This document shows positions 1 to 5,459 of a stretch of 5,501 nucleotides of DNA, one piece after another; position 1 is the stretch's first letter, and every line of letters begins with the position of its first letter. The notes under the pieces are model-generated. The model was given only the letters and a program-made list of their open reading frames with translations, was not told the DNA's origin and searched no databases. Position numbers and translations under genes: made by a program. The stretch spans positions 1 through 5,501 of the forward strand of contig DATANR010000119.1 in the NCBI GenBank assembly GCA_036266155.1, given 5' to 3'. Origin of the DNA: SIAJ01 sp036266155. Its GTDB lineage: Bacteria; Planctomycetota; Planctomycetia; Gemmatales; Gemmataceae.

Positions 1-33
1 CGCCCGATAATGTGGTTATTACATCATCGGGCG
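1..33 (-). terminator. Inverted repeat downstream of clpX, possible terminator
   Basis: The arms at 1-8 (cgcccgat) and 26-33 (atcgggcg) are exactly complementary. After one mismatch (9/25) the stem continues with 10-13 (atgt) against 21-24 (acat), leaving a 7-nt AT-rich loop. The structure begins 32 nt beyond the clpX stop codon, where a transcript terminator would be expected. The window ends exactly at the far arm, so whether a run of U follows cannot be seen. It could equally be an intergenic palindromic repeat. The hairpin is seen in the sequence; the terminator role is inferred. Confidence 0.45.
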
Positions 34-44
34 GCTTACGCCGC
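31..44 (-). repeat. Small GC hairpin with GUAA tetraloop after clpX
   Basis: The sequence gcggc (31-35) and gccgc (40-44) form a 5-bp stem. Read on the transcribed minus strand, the four loop bases are GTAA, which fits the stable GNRA tetraloop class. It lies 22 nt after the clpX stop and shares bases 31-33 with the larger inverted repeat at 1-33, so the two cannot form fully at once. It may be part of a dispersed palindromic element; that is inference from its look only. Confidence 0.35.
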
Positions 45-65
45 TCCGCTCGCCGATCAAATTCG

Positions 66-1373
66 CTACGCCGACTTCTTCTCCGGAATATGCGCTGCCG
101 GGATCTTGCGATCGAACAACGGCCGCATGCCGCGGGCCACATCTTCCGTCACGACGTGCTTGCCCTTGGTTTCCATATCGGGCAGCTCGTACATAACTTC
201 GAGCATGATGTCTTCAACGATTGAGCGCAGGCCGCGAGCCCCGGTGTCGCGTGACTTAGCCTTGCGAGCGATCTCGCGTAGGGCCCCTTCCTCGAACACC
301 AACTCCGCGCCTTCCATCTCAAAGAGCTTCTGGTACTGACGAACCAACGCGTTGCGCGGCTCCGTCAGAATGCGGATCAGCGCTTCCTCGTCGAGCGGAT
401 CGAGCGGCGCCAGCACGGGCAGCCGACCCACGAATTCCGGGATCATGCCGAAGTCGCATAGGTCGTCGCTCGTCACCTGGCTTGTCAGGTTGTCCACTTC
501 AACTTGCCGCAATGTCGGTCCGGCATTGAACCCGAGGGCCCGCTGGCCGACGCGCTTCGAAATGATCTCCTGCAGGCCGACAAAGGTCCCGCCGCAGATG
601 AACAGGATGTTCGACGTATCGAGCTGAATGTACTGTTGCTCCGGATGCTTCCGCCCGCCTTGTGGAGGCACGTTGGCGACCGTTCCTTCAAGCATCTTGA
701 GGAGGGCTTGTTGGACGCCTTCACCCGAGACGTCGCGCGTGATCGAGACGTTTTGGCTCGTCTTGGCAATCTTGTCGATTTCGTCGATGTAAATGATGCC
801 GCGCTGCGCCGCTTCGACGTCGAAGTCCGCCGCATGAAGCAGTTTCAGCAAGAGGTTCTCGACATCCTCGCCGACATAGCCGGCTTCGGTGAGCGTGGTC
901 GCGTCGCCAATGGCAAACGGTACGTCGAGAATCTTGGCGAGTGTGCGTGCGAGGAGAGTCTTACCGCTACCGGTCGGGCCAATGAGCAGTATGTTCGATT
1001 TTTCGACGTCGACGTCGCCACGGTCCGCGGCCAGAGCCAGTCGCTTGTAATGGTTGTGCACCGCGACAGAGAGGACCTTCTTGGCCCGCTGCTGGCCGAC
1101 GACATAGGCGTCGAGGCGCTCTTTGATCGTACGCGGCGCCGGGATTTCCTTGCTGGCCGTCTTACCGGTGTTGCGCCGCCGCTTTTCCTGATCGATGATC
1201 GACGAGCAGAGTTCGATGCATTCGCCACAGATGTAAACGTCGCCCGGTCCCTCGACCAGCGGTCCAACGTCACGGTGGCTCTTGCGGCAAAAAGAACAAT
1301 AAGCGTTGCGATTGCGGTTAGACGGGTTGGAAGGCTTGCGGCCGCCCGTTTCGCCGGTCGTGTTGGTCGCCAT
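66..1373 (-). CDS. clpX: ATP-dependent Clp protease ATP-binding subunit ClpX
   Basis: ClpX is the hexameric AAA+ unfoldase that recognises tagged or native substrates, unfolds them using ATP and feeds them into the ClpP peptidase in the cytoplasm. At 435 residues it has the usual length and looks complete. The N-terminal zinc-binding domain shows C26-x2-C29 and C49-x2-C52. Walker A is GPTGSGKT at 132-139, the pore-1 loop GYVGED at 165-170, Walker B IIYIDEID at 193-200 and the pore-2 region RDVSGEGVQQ at 213-222. The arginine finger is R317 in IPEFVGR, and sensor 2 is GARGLR at 378-383. The LGF tripeptide at 280-282 is the ClpP-docking loop, so a partner ClpP is expected, though none is directly upstream here. 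The ATG at 1373 is preceded by a weak GGGGA ribosome site. The upstream neighbour, 159 nt away, is a small membrane protein. Confidence 0.98.
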   Translation of the reverse strand: MATNTTGETGGRKPSNPSNRNRNAYCSFCRKSHRDVGPLVEGPGDVYICGECIELCSSIIDQEKRRRNTGKTASKEIPAPRTIKERLDAYVVGQQRAKKVLSVAVHNHYKRLALAADRGDVDVEKSNILLIGPTGSGKTLLARTLAKILDVPFAIGDATTLTEAGYVGEDVENLLLKLLHAADFDVEAAQRGIIYIDEIDKIAKTSQNVSITRDVSGEGVQQALLKMLEGTVANVPPQGGRKHPEQQYIQLDTSNILFICGGTFVGLQEIISKRVGQRALGFNAGPTLRQVEVDNLTSQVTSDDLCDFGMIPEFVGRLPVLAPLDPLDEEALIRILTEPRNALVRQYQKLFEMEGAELVFEEGALREIARKAKSRDTGARGLRSIVEDIMLEVMYELPDMETKGKHVVTEDVARGMRPLFDRKIPAAHIPEKKSA

Positions 1374-1532
1374 GCGGTCAATCCCCGGTTCGGTCGGCCC
1401 CAGTGGGGCAATCGCCGTCCGACCATTCCCGCAACAGATCGGGCATCCTATCCGCGACCCGGTGATTGGTCGGGCGGCCCGAAGGGGTTTGGTGCAATTC
1501 TACGGCGGTAACATCTTCCTGCACAGGCCGGC
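1374..1532. other. Spacer upstream of clpX
   Basis: This 159-nt spacer has no credible coding sequence. On the minus strand it holds a 5-bp hairpin (gcccc 1397-1401 with ggggc 1405-1409) about 24 nt before the clpX start, and a weak GGGGA ribosome-binding sequence. A TAGGAT hexamer at 1445-1450 could be a poor -10 box, but no matching -35 is visible. clpX may therefore be transcribed mainly from upstream; I cannot identify a confident promoter of its own. Confidence 0.4.
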
Positions 1533-1554
1533 CTAACCCGGCGGTGGGTTAGGC
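1531..1554 (-). repeat. 9-bp perfect hairpin over the stop codon of the SHOCT-like gene
   Basis: The arm gcctaaccc (1531-1539) is exactly complementary to gggttaggc (1546-1554), with a 6-nt loop. The stem contains the TAG stop (1533-1535) and the last proline/asparagine codons of the upstream small membrane protein. On the transcribed strand no run of U follows the stem, so a classical intrinsic terminator is not supported. It could instead protect a 3' end or attenuate read-through into clpX. Confidence 0.4.
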
Positions 1555-1898
1555 GGTTCCTCGGTCGCGGGCGGGTTGGGCGGGGGCGTGGTTTGCGGTA
1601 CGCTGGGGCTCGGCTGACTTACCGTTGCCCGCGGCGTCGCTCCTACCCGTTCCGCGACCCGCCGAAGCACACGGTCGTATTCCTCTTTCGAAAGCTCGCC
1701 ATTCTCGTAGAGTTCCCGAAACGATGTGACGTGATCCGCCTCATCGTCGTCCGGCTCCATTTGCCGCTTTCGCCAGCGATCCACCCGAGCGATGATAATC
1801 GCACCGAGCAGAAGCACGCCCACCAGCACGCTCACCCACAGGAGCAGATGCTCCTCTTTTGTCAGCGCAAGCAAGGGGCCATGGGCCAGGACAATCAT
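1533..1898 (-). CDS. Small single-pass membrane protein with SHOCT-like segment and proline-rich tail
   Basis: This is a 121-residue protein of unknown function. After a short N-terminus, residues about 18-37 form one strongly hydrophobic membrane helix. Next comes a basic cluster (R38-R45, RVDRWRKR), which by the positive-inside rule places the C-terminal part in the cytoplasm. Residues 58-82 (TSFRELYENGELSKEEYDRV onward) resemble the SHOCT short C-terminal domain, with its hydrophobic-x2-L-x4-G-x-L/I-x-x-E-E-Y/F pattern. Residues 87-121 are a low-complexity Pro/Thr/Ser tail. The ATG at 1898 is chosen because GGTGA lies 5 nt upstream. The reading frame stays open upstream, but the extra residues look non-coding and run through the predicted promoter. 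It precedes clpX in the same direction; a role linked to proteolysis is only a guess from position. Confidence 0.75.
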   Translation of the reverse strand: MIVLAHGPLLALTKEEHLLLWVSVLVGVLLLGAIIIARVDRWRKRQMEPDDDEADHVTSFRELYENGELSKEEYDRVLRRVAERVGATPRATVSQPSPSVPQTTPPPNPPATEEPPNPPPG

Positions 1899-1952
1899 CC
1901 GGTCACCCGTAATCTGACGACCGGAATGATTTGGGGTGATTTTCAGAACACC

Positions 1953-1976
1953 CGGATCGATCCGTCCGTCCGTCCG
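1953..1976. promoter_or_regulatory. 12-bp palindrome and four TCCG tetramers at the predicted transcription start
   Basis: cggatcgatccg (1953-1964) is a perfect 12-bp palindrome, and its right half is the start of four tandem TCCG units (1961-1976). On the transcribed strand these read (CGGA)4 and sit exactly where a transcript from the -10 box at 1983-1988 would start. A matching inverted arm, gacggacgg, lies at 2029-2037 on the other side of the promoter. The arrangement resembles an operator pair or a structured 5' leader. The repeats are directly visible; the operator role is inferred. Confidence 0.35.
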
Positions 1977-1982
1977 CGATGA

Positions 1983-2011
1983 ATTATACCGTGCGGGATT
2001 TTGCCTGAAGG
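1983..2011 (-). promoter_or_regulatory. Candidate sigma-70 promoter for the SHOCT-like gene and clpX
   Basis: On the minus strand a perfect TATAAT hexamer (plus-strand attata, 1983-1988) sits 84 nt upstream of the ATG at 1898. The -35 region is weak. With 17-nt spacing the hexamer is CCTTCA (2006-2011); with 15-nt spacing it is TTCAGG. A TGn extension is absent. Transcription would start near 1976, giving a 5' leader of about 78 nt. The weak -35 suggests dependence on an activator, or a lineage with relaxed -35 needs. Confidence 0.5.
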
Positions 2012-2197
2012 AAAAACGGTAAGAGTCCGACGGACGGCGGTAAGCCGACTGCCGACACAATGGGCACTGCTTCCCCGGCCCCCCCAACGCTCACATCCCC
2101 ACACTGGCAGCCTAATTAATGTGTGTAAGATTTGCAACTGCGGCTTTTGAAACTGACGGCGGCGGGCTCGAACTGCTCTCTGGGTCGATTGACCGGA

Positions 2198-2518
2198 TCA
2201 AGCCGCGTGCATTGGAATTGTCGCTGGCCCCTCGTGTGCCAGTTCCGGCCCCTCGCTCAGCTTCACCTCGCTGAAGCGGACGCCGGTCGAGTCGTAAAAG
2301 AGGATGCGATGCTCTTCTCCCGCCCAAATGGCGGACGTCTTGAGAAGCCGCGGGCCCTCGACATGAAACATCAGGCCGGACGGCCGGCCGCGGCGATTGA
2401 GGGTCGCTTGATACATCGGTGTTTGAATCGGATCGAGGCGATCGTGCGAGCAGAGCATGTCGCGCACGAAGCGCGTCAACGATTCCGACGTCGGCAGTGC
2501 GACCACGGACTGTTCCAT
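2198..2518 (-). CDS. Hypothetical protein, 106 aa
   Basis: I do not recognise this family. The protein is soluble with no signal peptide or membrane helix. The N-terminal part looks helical (SLTRFVRDMLCSHDRLD, about residues 13-29). The middle looks like beta strands, for example GLMFHVEGPRLLKTSAIWAG at 48-67 and HRILFYDSTGVRFSEVKL at 70-87. A small mixed alpha/beta fold is likely. Coding is supported by natural residue composition, in contrast to the Arg-rich opposite-strand frames. The start is placed at the ATG at 2518 because GGAGGT lies 7 nt upstream. A longer GTG start at 2536 would add six residues but lies inside the hairpin that holds that ribosome site. It follows trmL by 113 nt, so it may be the last gene of that operon. 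Confidence 0.75.
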   Translation of the reverse strand: MEQSVVALPTSESLTRFVRDMLCSHDRLDPIQTPMYQATLNRRGRPSGLMFHVEGPRLLKTSAIWAGEEHRILFYDSTGVRFSEVKLSEGPELAHEGPATIPMHAA

Positions 2519-2523
2519 CGGCC

Positions 2524-2568
2524 CGACCTCCAACACGCGGCAAGGTGCCGACGTGTTATCGGAGGTCG
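2524..2568 (-). promoter_or_regulatory. Long hairpin sequestering the Shine-Dalgarno of the 106-aa gene
   Basis: Three consecutive complementary blocks form one stem. The blocks are 2524-2531 with 2561-2568 (8 bp), 2532-2537 with 2552-2557 (6 bp) and 2538-2542 with 2546-2550 (5 bp). Only two one-sided bulges interrupt it (2558-2560 and 2551), and the loop is 3 nt. In the minus-strand transcript the last 8 nt of the stem are GGAGGTCG, the Shine-Dalgarno for the ATG at 2518, which begins 5 nt after the stem. No U-run follows, so it does not look like an intrinsic terminator of trmL. The structure is seen; control of translation is inferred. Confidence 0.6.
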
Positions 2569-2631
2569 TTCAACGCCGCGCCATCATCGCGTAACGATCT
2601 CGACACGGCAAAGGCAAATTGAGGTCAGGTT

Positions 2632-3087
2632 CTACCAATCGTTCGTCTGGCGCAGCGCTTCGTAAAGAATGATGCCCGCCGCCGTCGCCAGGTTGAGACT
2701 GCGGACTTTGCCGGTCGGCATCGGGATGCCAATCGTGCGGTCGCGATACCGTTCACGCACCGTATCCGGCAGTCCTTTTGATTCACTTCCGAAGACCAGG
2801 CAGTCGCCGTCAGAAAATGCGGCTTGTGTGTATCGCATGGCGGCCGGCATTTCGACGCACCAGATGTGTTCTGATCCAACAGTCGTTTCAAATTCCGCAA
2901 ACGTCGTGTGGAACCGCACGTCAACCGCGTCCCAATAGTCGAGACCAGCCCGCTTCAAACTCCGATCGTCGGTGCGGAAGCCGAGGCGACCAACGAGATG
3001 TAGTACTGCGCCGGTCGCGGCACACAAGCGTGCGACGTTTCCCGTGTTCGGCGGAATCTCGGGTTCCCACAGTGCAATGTGGAACAT
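2632..3087 (-). CDS. trmL: tRNA (cytidine(34)-2'-O)-methyltransferase TrmL (SPOUT family)
   Basis: TrmL/YibK-type enzymes use S-adenosylmethionine to methylate the 2'-OH of the wobble nucleotide 34 in certain tRNA-Leu species, working as a trefoil-knotted homodimer in the cytoplasm. The 151-residue length is close to the roughly 157 of the E. coli enzyme, with no extra RNA-binding domain. The three SPOUT motifs are present. Motif 1 is PEIPPNTGNVARLCAATGA at 9-27 (N14, R20). Motif 2 is LVFGSESKGLP at 97-107 (E102, G105). Motif 3 is IPM at 121-123 followed by VRSLNLATAAGIILYEAL at 128-145 (S130, N132). The start codon is 6 nt after the rarD stop. The purine-rich GTGAGGGG overlaps that stop, which suggests translational coupling. 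The exact tRNA target cannot be read from sequence, but the subfamily assignment is secure. Confidence 0.95.
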   Translation of the reverse strand: MFHIALWEPEIPPNTGNVARLCAATGAVLHLVGRLGFRTDDRSLKRAGLDYWDAVDVRFHTTFAEFETTVGSEHIWCVEMPAAMRYTQAAFSDGDCLVFGSESKGLPDTVRERYRDRTIGIPMPTGKVRSLNLATAAGIILYEALRQTNDW

Positions 3088-3093
3088 GGCCCC

Positions 3094-4080
3094 TCACTTC
3101 GATTCGATGCGGGCTGCGAGCTGGCTATCCGTCAGCGGCACACCACCATCGATCGGCTCCGGCACCGGCTCAATCGCCGGCGCGGCGCGTTTGCGTGTCG
3201 CGATCCGAATGCCGTCTGCGACGTAAACGATCAGGCCGAACCAGATCAGACCGAAGCTGAATTGATGGAGCGGCCTGAAGTCCTCATGGTATCGCACGAT
3301 CGCAACGAGCAGTTGCAGCGTCGGCGACAGGAACTGTAAGACGCCGATCGTGACCAACGAAACCTTGCGCACGGCCTGAGCGAAGCAGATCAGCGGCAGC
3401 GTCGTAATGATTCCCGAGAGCGCGATCAAGCCATCCAACTCGCGGTCGCCGTGGCCGAACTTCACCGTGCCTGCTTGCTCCCAGACGATCAACAAAACGA
3501 TCGCCGTCGGCGCCAACAGGAAAGTCTCTACGGTAAGGCCGATGACGCCATCGACCGGGACAACCTTCCGCACGATGCCGTACAAGGCGAAGCTGAACGC
3601 GAGGAACAGACTGATCCACGGAAGTTCGCCGATGCCGATCGTCAGGTAAGCAACTCCGGCCGCGGCAATGGTCAACGCGACCACTTGCGAGAGTCGCAGG
3701 CGGTCGCCAAAGAAGGCGATGCCGGCGAAGACATTCACCAATGGCAGGATGAAGTAGCCGAGGCTCGCCTGCGTGATTTGCTCGTTATCGGTAGCGAAAA
3801 CGTAGACGTACCAGTTGCCGGCAACCAGATAAGCGCTCGTGAACAGCATCAACAAGGTCCGTCGGGAGCGAAATGCCGCCCACACCTCCGGCCAGCGCCG
3901 CAAAAGGGTCACCAGAATGGAGAGAAAGACGCCGGACCAGAGGACGCGATGGGCGACGATTTCCTGCGGCGAGCACGACACGTTCTTGAAGTACAGCGGG
4001 ACGAGCCCCCACATGCCATACGCCGCAATCGCGTAGAGGAGGCCCGCCCGCCGTTGCGCCGCCGGTGTTGTGCCGCCCAA
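3094..4080 (-). CDS. rarD: EamA/RarD family permease
   Basis: This is a ten-helix inner-membrane protein of the drug/metabolite transporter superfamily, RarD branch. Its substrate is not established, and the historical 'chloramphenicol-sensitive' name should not be taken as resistance. Counting from the TTG at 4080 (328 aa), family hallmarks include LLYAIAAYGMWGLVPLYFK at about 14-32, HRVLWS at 44-49, NWYVYVFATD at 89-98, SLGYFILPL at 106-114 and the LQFLSPTLQLL segment near 248-258. The hydrophilic C-terminal tail (about 298-328) follows the last helix. Start choice: TTG at 4080 has a strong GGGAGG 6 nt upstream and gives an N-terminus of normal length. An ATG at 4107 adds nine residues but lacks a clear ribosome site. 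It sits between a lipoprotein gene and trmL, with a 6-nt gap to the latter. Confidence 0.93.
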   Translation of the reverse strand: MGGTTPAAQRRAGLLYAIAAYGMWGLVPLYFKNVSCSPQEIVAHRVLWSGVFLSILVTLLRRWPEVWAAFRSRRTLLMLFTSAYLVAGNWYVYVFATDNEQITQASLGYFILPLVNVFAGIAFFGDRLRLSQVVALTIAAAGVAYLTIGIGELPWISLFLAFSFALYGIVRKVVPVDGVIGLTVETFLLAPTAIVLLIVWEQAGTVKFGHGDRELDGLIALSGIITTLPLICFAQAVRKVSLVTIGVLQFLSPTLQLLVAIVRYHEDFRPLHQFSFGLIWFGLIVYVADGIRIATRKRAAPAIEPVPEPIDGGVPLTDSQLAARIESK

Positions 4081-4086
4081 AATGAT

Positions 4087-4092
4087 CCTCCC
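4087..4092 (-). promoter_or_regulatory. Shine-Dalgarno GGGAGG deciding the rarD start
   Basis: The plus-strand cctccc at 4087-4092 reads GGGAGG on the coding strand. It stands exactly 6 nt before the in-frame TTG at 4078-4080, an ideal spacing. The upstream alternative ATG (4105-4107) has only a weak AGAG before it. This favours initiation at TTG, a less efficient codon rescued by a strong ribosome site. Confidence 0.55.
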
Positions 4093-4124
4093 GGCAGGGA
4101 AAACCATTACTCTATACGGCCGGC

Positions 4125-4658
4125 CTACTTCGCGGGCTTGGGTTCCTCCGGCTTCGGAAACAACTTCTCGACGGCTTCGATTCGCTTTTGCACTTCCTCA
4201 CGCTTTTTCGCATCCACTGGCACGTTGGGCGGCGGTTGCTTGGCATATTTCGGATCACTCAGTTCCTGGTAAGTGGTCTCCACTTCAGTGCGGTTGTACA
4301 CAAGATGTCGAAGTTCCTTGCCCGCAGCATCGCGGATCGTGATCTCGAAGCGGTCGTCGTTCGGCTTGGCTCGATCGAAGTGAATCTCCATGACCACGAG
4401 TCCTCCGGAGAACTTCTTCTCGCTATGGAACTCCATGCGGTCGACGCCGGCCTGGAATGCCTGTGACACGATGAGCGTGTCCAACACCGCTTGCCGATCG
4501 AGATGATCCACGGGTGCCAGCGCGTTTTCCCACGCGTCGTCAATCTTCTTTTGTTCGTCCGCTTGCAATCGCGGCGGCATCGGGCCGGAACCCATCGGTC
4601 CGCAGCCGACGATGGGAATGATTGCGAGGGCGGCAGCAACGACGAGGACATTTCGCAT
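4125..4658 (-). CDS. Small predicted lipoprotein with proline/lysine-rich tail
   Basis: A 177-residue protein of no family I recognise. The N-terminus is a signal peptide: R2, a hydrophobic stretch at 4-17, then the lipobox I16-V17-G18-C19. C19 is the predicted lipidated residue after signal peptidase II cleavage. No aspartate follows the cysteine (G20-P21), so by the E. coli rule it would go to the outer membrane. The mature part is hydrophilic: a helical region at about 32-70, beta-like segments near 85-122 (LVVMEIHF, RFEITIRD, LRHLVYN), and a charged C-terminal helix (152-167) ending in a P/E/K-rich tail. GGAG lies 7 nt before the ATG at 4658, supporting the start. It is 63 nt after the methyltransferase gene and 17-44 nt before rarD, so it is probably co-transcribed with both. 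Confidence 0.85.
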   Translation of the reverse strand: MRNVLVVAAALAIIPIVGCGPMGSGPMPPRLQADEQKKIDDAWENALAPVDHLDRQAVLDTLIVSQAFQAGVDRMEFHSEKKFSGGLVVMEIHFDRAKPNDDRFEITIRDAAGKELRHLVYNRTEVETTYQELSDPKYAKQPPPNVPVDAKKREEVQKRIEAVEKLFPKPEEPKPAK

Positions 4659-4669
4659 GACGGGACTCC

Positions 4670-4693
4670 AGAGAGGATCTTGGTAATCTCTCT
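4670..4693 (-). repeat. Hairpin adjoining the lipoprotein ribosome site
   Basis: The sequences agagaggat (4670-4678) and atctctct (4686-4693) pair over 8 bp with one bulged G and a 7-nt loop. The structure lies in the 63-nt gap between the methyltransferase stop and the lipoprotein start, ending right next to the GGAG ribosome site (4666-4669). There is no U-run after it, so a terminator is unlikely. An RNA-processing or translation-tuning role is possible but unproven, and the stem is AG/CT-rich and short. Confidence 0.3.
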
Positions 4694-4721
4694 GATCCCG
4701 AATTGGCCGTGTTATTCCCGA

Positions 4722-5456
4722 CTATTCGGCAGCGACGAGAAAACCATAGGCACGAAGTCGCGGCAAGAACCACGGCGCGCGGAGTCGGCCGTTCATCCGC
4801 GTGCTGACGGGAACGCATTCCCGAACTGCGAACCCGGCGGCGGTAAGGTCATCGATCAACTTGCCTCGCGTAAAGTGGTGCAACGTCACGTCGGCGCCGC
4901 CGCGATGTTGCGGCATCGTGTAGTCGCCGGGTTCCGTGCCCGGACGACCGAGCCTTCCAAAGAAGCGGTAACCGGAATTGTGTGCGTGCAGCACGAATCT
5001 CCCACCCGGCTTCAGAATCCGCCGGACGTGATTGAGAAAGCACTGACGATTGTCGCGGCCCCGGATCATGCCCAATGTGCTGAACAGGCAGGCCGCGTAA
5101 TCGAAACTTGAAGGTGGCAACTCATCCAATTCGACCAGGTTTGCCTTGAGCGTCGCGACGTTCAGTGCCTGTTGCTCGGCCTTTTCGCGAACGACGTCGA
5201 GCATCGCTTCCGACAAGTCGACTCCCAAACAGTCGAAGCCGCAGCGAGCGAATTTGACCAACAGCCGGCCCGTCCCGCAGCCGAGATCGACAAGCCGGCC
5301 GGGTGTGACGAAGAAGCGCGCCGCAAATTGCAGGTCGATCTCAAGGAGCGGCGTTCCAGCGAGCGCCGCGTCATATTCGCGTGCCACGCGCTCGCTCGAC
5401 ACATAGTCCCAAAGCCCGCGATCAGTGCCGGGCGGCAATTGCCAGTCGGGAATCAT
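4722..5456 (-). CDS. Class I SAM-dependent methyltransferase
   Basis: A 244-residue soluble enzyme with a Rossmann-like methyltransferase fold, predicted to transfer a methyl group from S-adenosylmethionine to an unknown acceptor. The SAM-binding motif I is VDLGCGTGRLL at 56-66. The acidic residue ending strand 2 is D80 in GVDLS. The strand-4 region is FDYAACLFSTLGMI at 118-131, followed by the post-motif RRILKPGGRFVLHAHN at 145-160. These features fit the Methyltransf_11/25 type, which covers small molecules as well as macromolecules, so the substrate cannot be inferred. The C-terminal part (about 161-244) probably forms a substrate lid. The ATG at 5456 is the only credible start: an in-frame TGA lies two codons upstream, within the heptamer array. 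No Shine-Dalgarno is visible. It may head the operon that continues into the lipoprotein and rarD. Confidence 0.92.
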   Translation of the reverse strand: MIPDWQLPPGTDRGLWDYVSSERVAREYDAALAGTPLLEIDLQFAARFFVTPGRLVDLGCGTGRLLVKFARCGFDCLGVDLSEAMLDVVREKAEQQALNVATLKANLVELDELPPSSFDYAACLFSTLGMIRGRDNRQCFLNHVRRILKPGGRFVLHAHNSGYRFFGRLGRPGTEPGDYTMPQHRGGADVTLHHFTRGKLIDDLTAAGFAVRECVPVSTRMNGRLRAPWFLPRLRAYGFLVAAE

Positions 5457-5459
5457 CGG

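Larger units (their letters stand above)
1899..2197. other. Intergenic region of about 300 nt carrying a promoter
   Basis: No reading frame here looks like a real protein: the open frames are short, rich in Arg/Ser/Pro and overlap the promoter. What it does hold is a leftward promoter candidate (1983-2011), four TCCG tetramers (1961-1976), a 12-bp palindrome (1953-1964), and an inverted CGGA-type arm at 2029-2037. Around 2071-2100 there is a C-rich tract. An AT-rich patch at 2111-2130 (taattaatgtgtgtaag) could be a further promoter element, but I could not fit two good hexamers. I found no intrinsic terminator for the upstream 106-aa gene. Confidence 0.6.

Noticed and set aside
1397..1409. 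gcccc/ggggc hairpin before clpX as a regulatory switch
   Set aside because: At 5 bp in a GC-rich spacer it is easily due to chance; noted only in the spacer description.
504..1511. A 335-residue open frame on the plus strand opposite clpX
   Set aside because: It is the antisense of a clear clpX, is rich in Arg/Asp/Val as expected for a high-GC shadow frame, and has no recognisable motif.
1899..2087. N-terminal extension of the SHOCT-like protein containing CPLC
   Set aside because: The extra 63 residues have shadow-like composition, run through the predicted promoter and TCCG repeats, and have no ribosome site; the CPLC is a lone cysteine pair, not a zinc ribbon.
2180..2195. Possible terminator (ggtc/gacc) after the 106-aa gene
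   Set aside because: The stem is only 4 bp and there is no U-run on the transcript.
2132..2665. A 177-residue plus-strand open frame over the 106-aa gene region
   Set aside because: Its Arg/His/Cys-rich composition is not protein-like, and it covers the hairpin and the trmL end. The minus-strand frame has a good ribosome site and natural composition.
3451..4272. A 273-residue plus-strand open frame opposite rarD
   Set aside because: It is antisense to a well-recognised permease and spans the lipoprotein boundary. Its composition (Gln/Arg/Asp-rich) is typical of a complement frame of hydrophobic codons.
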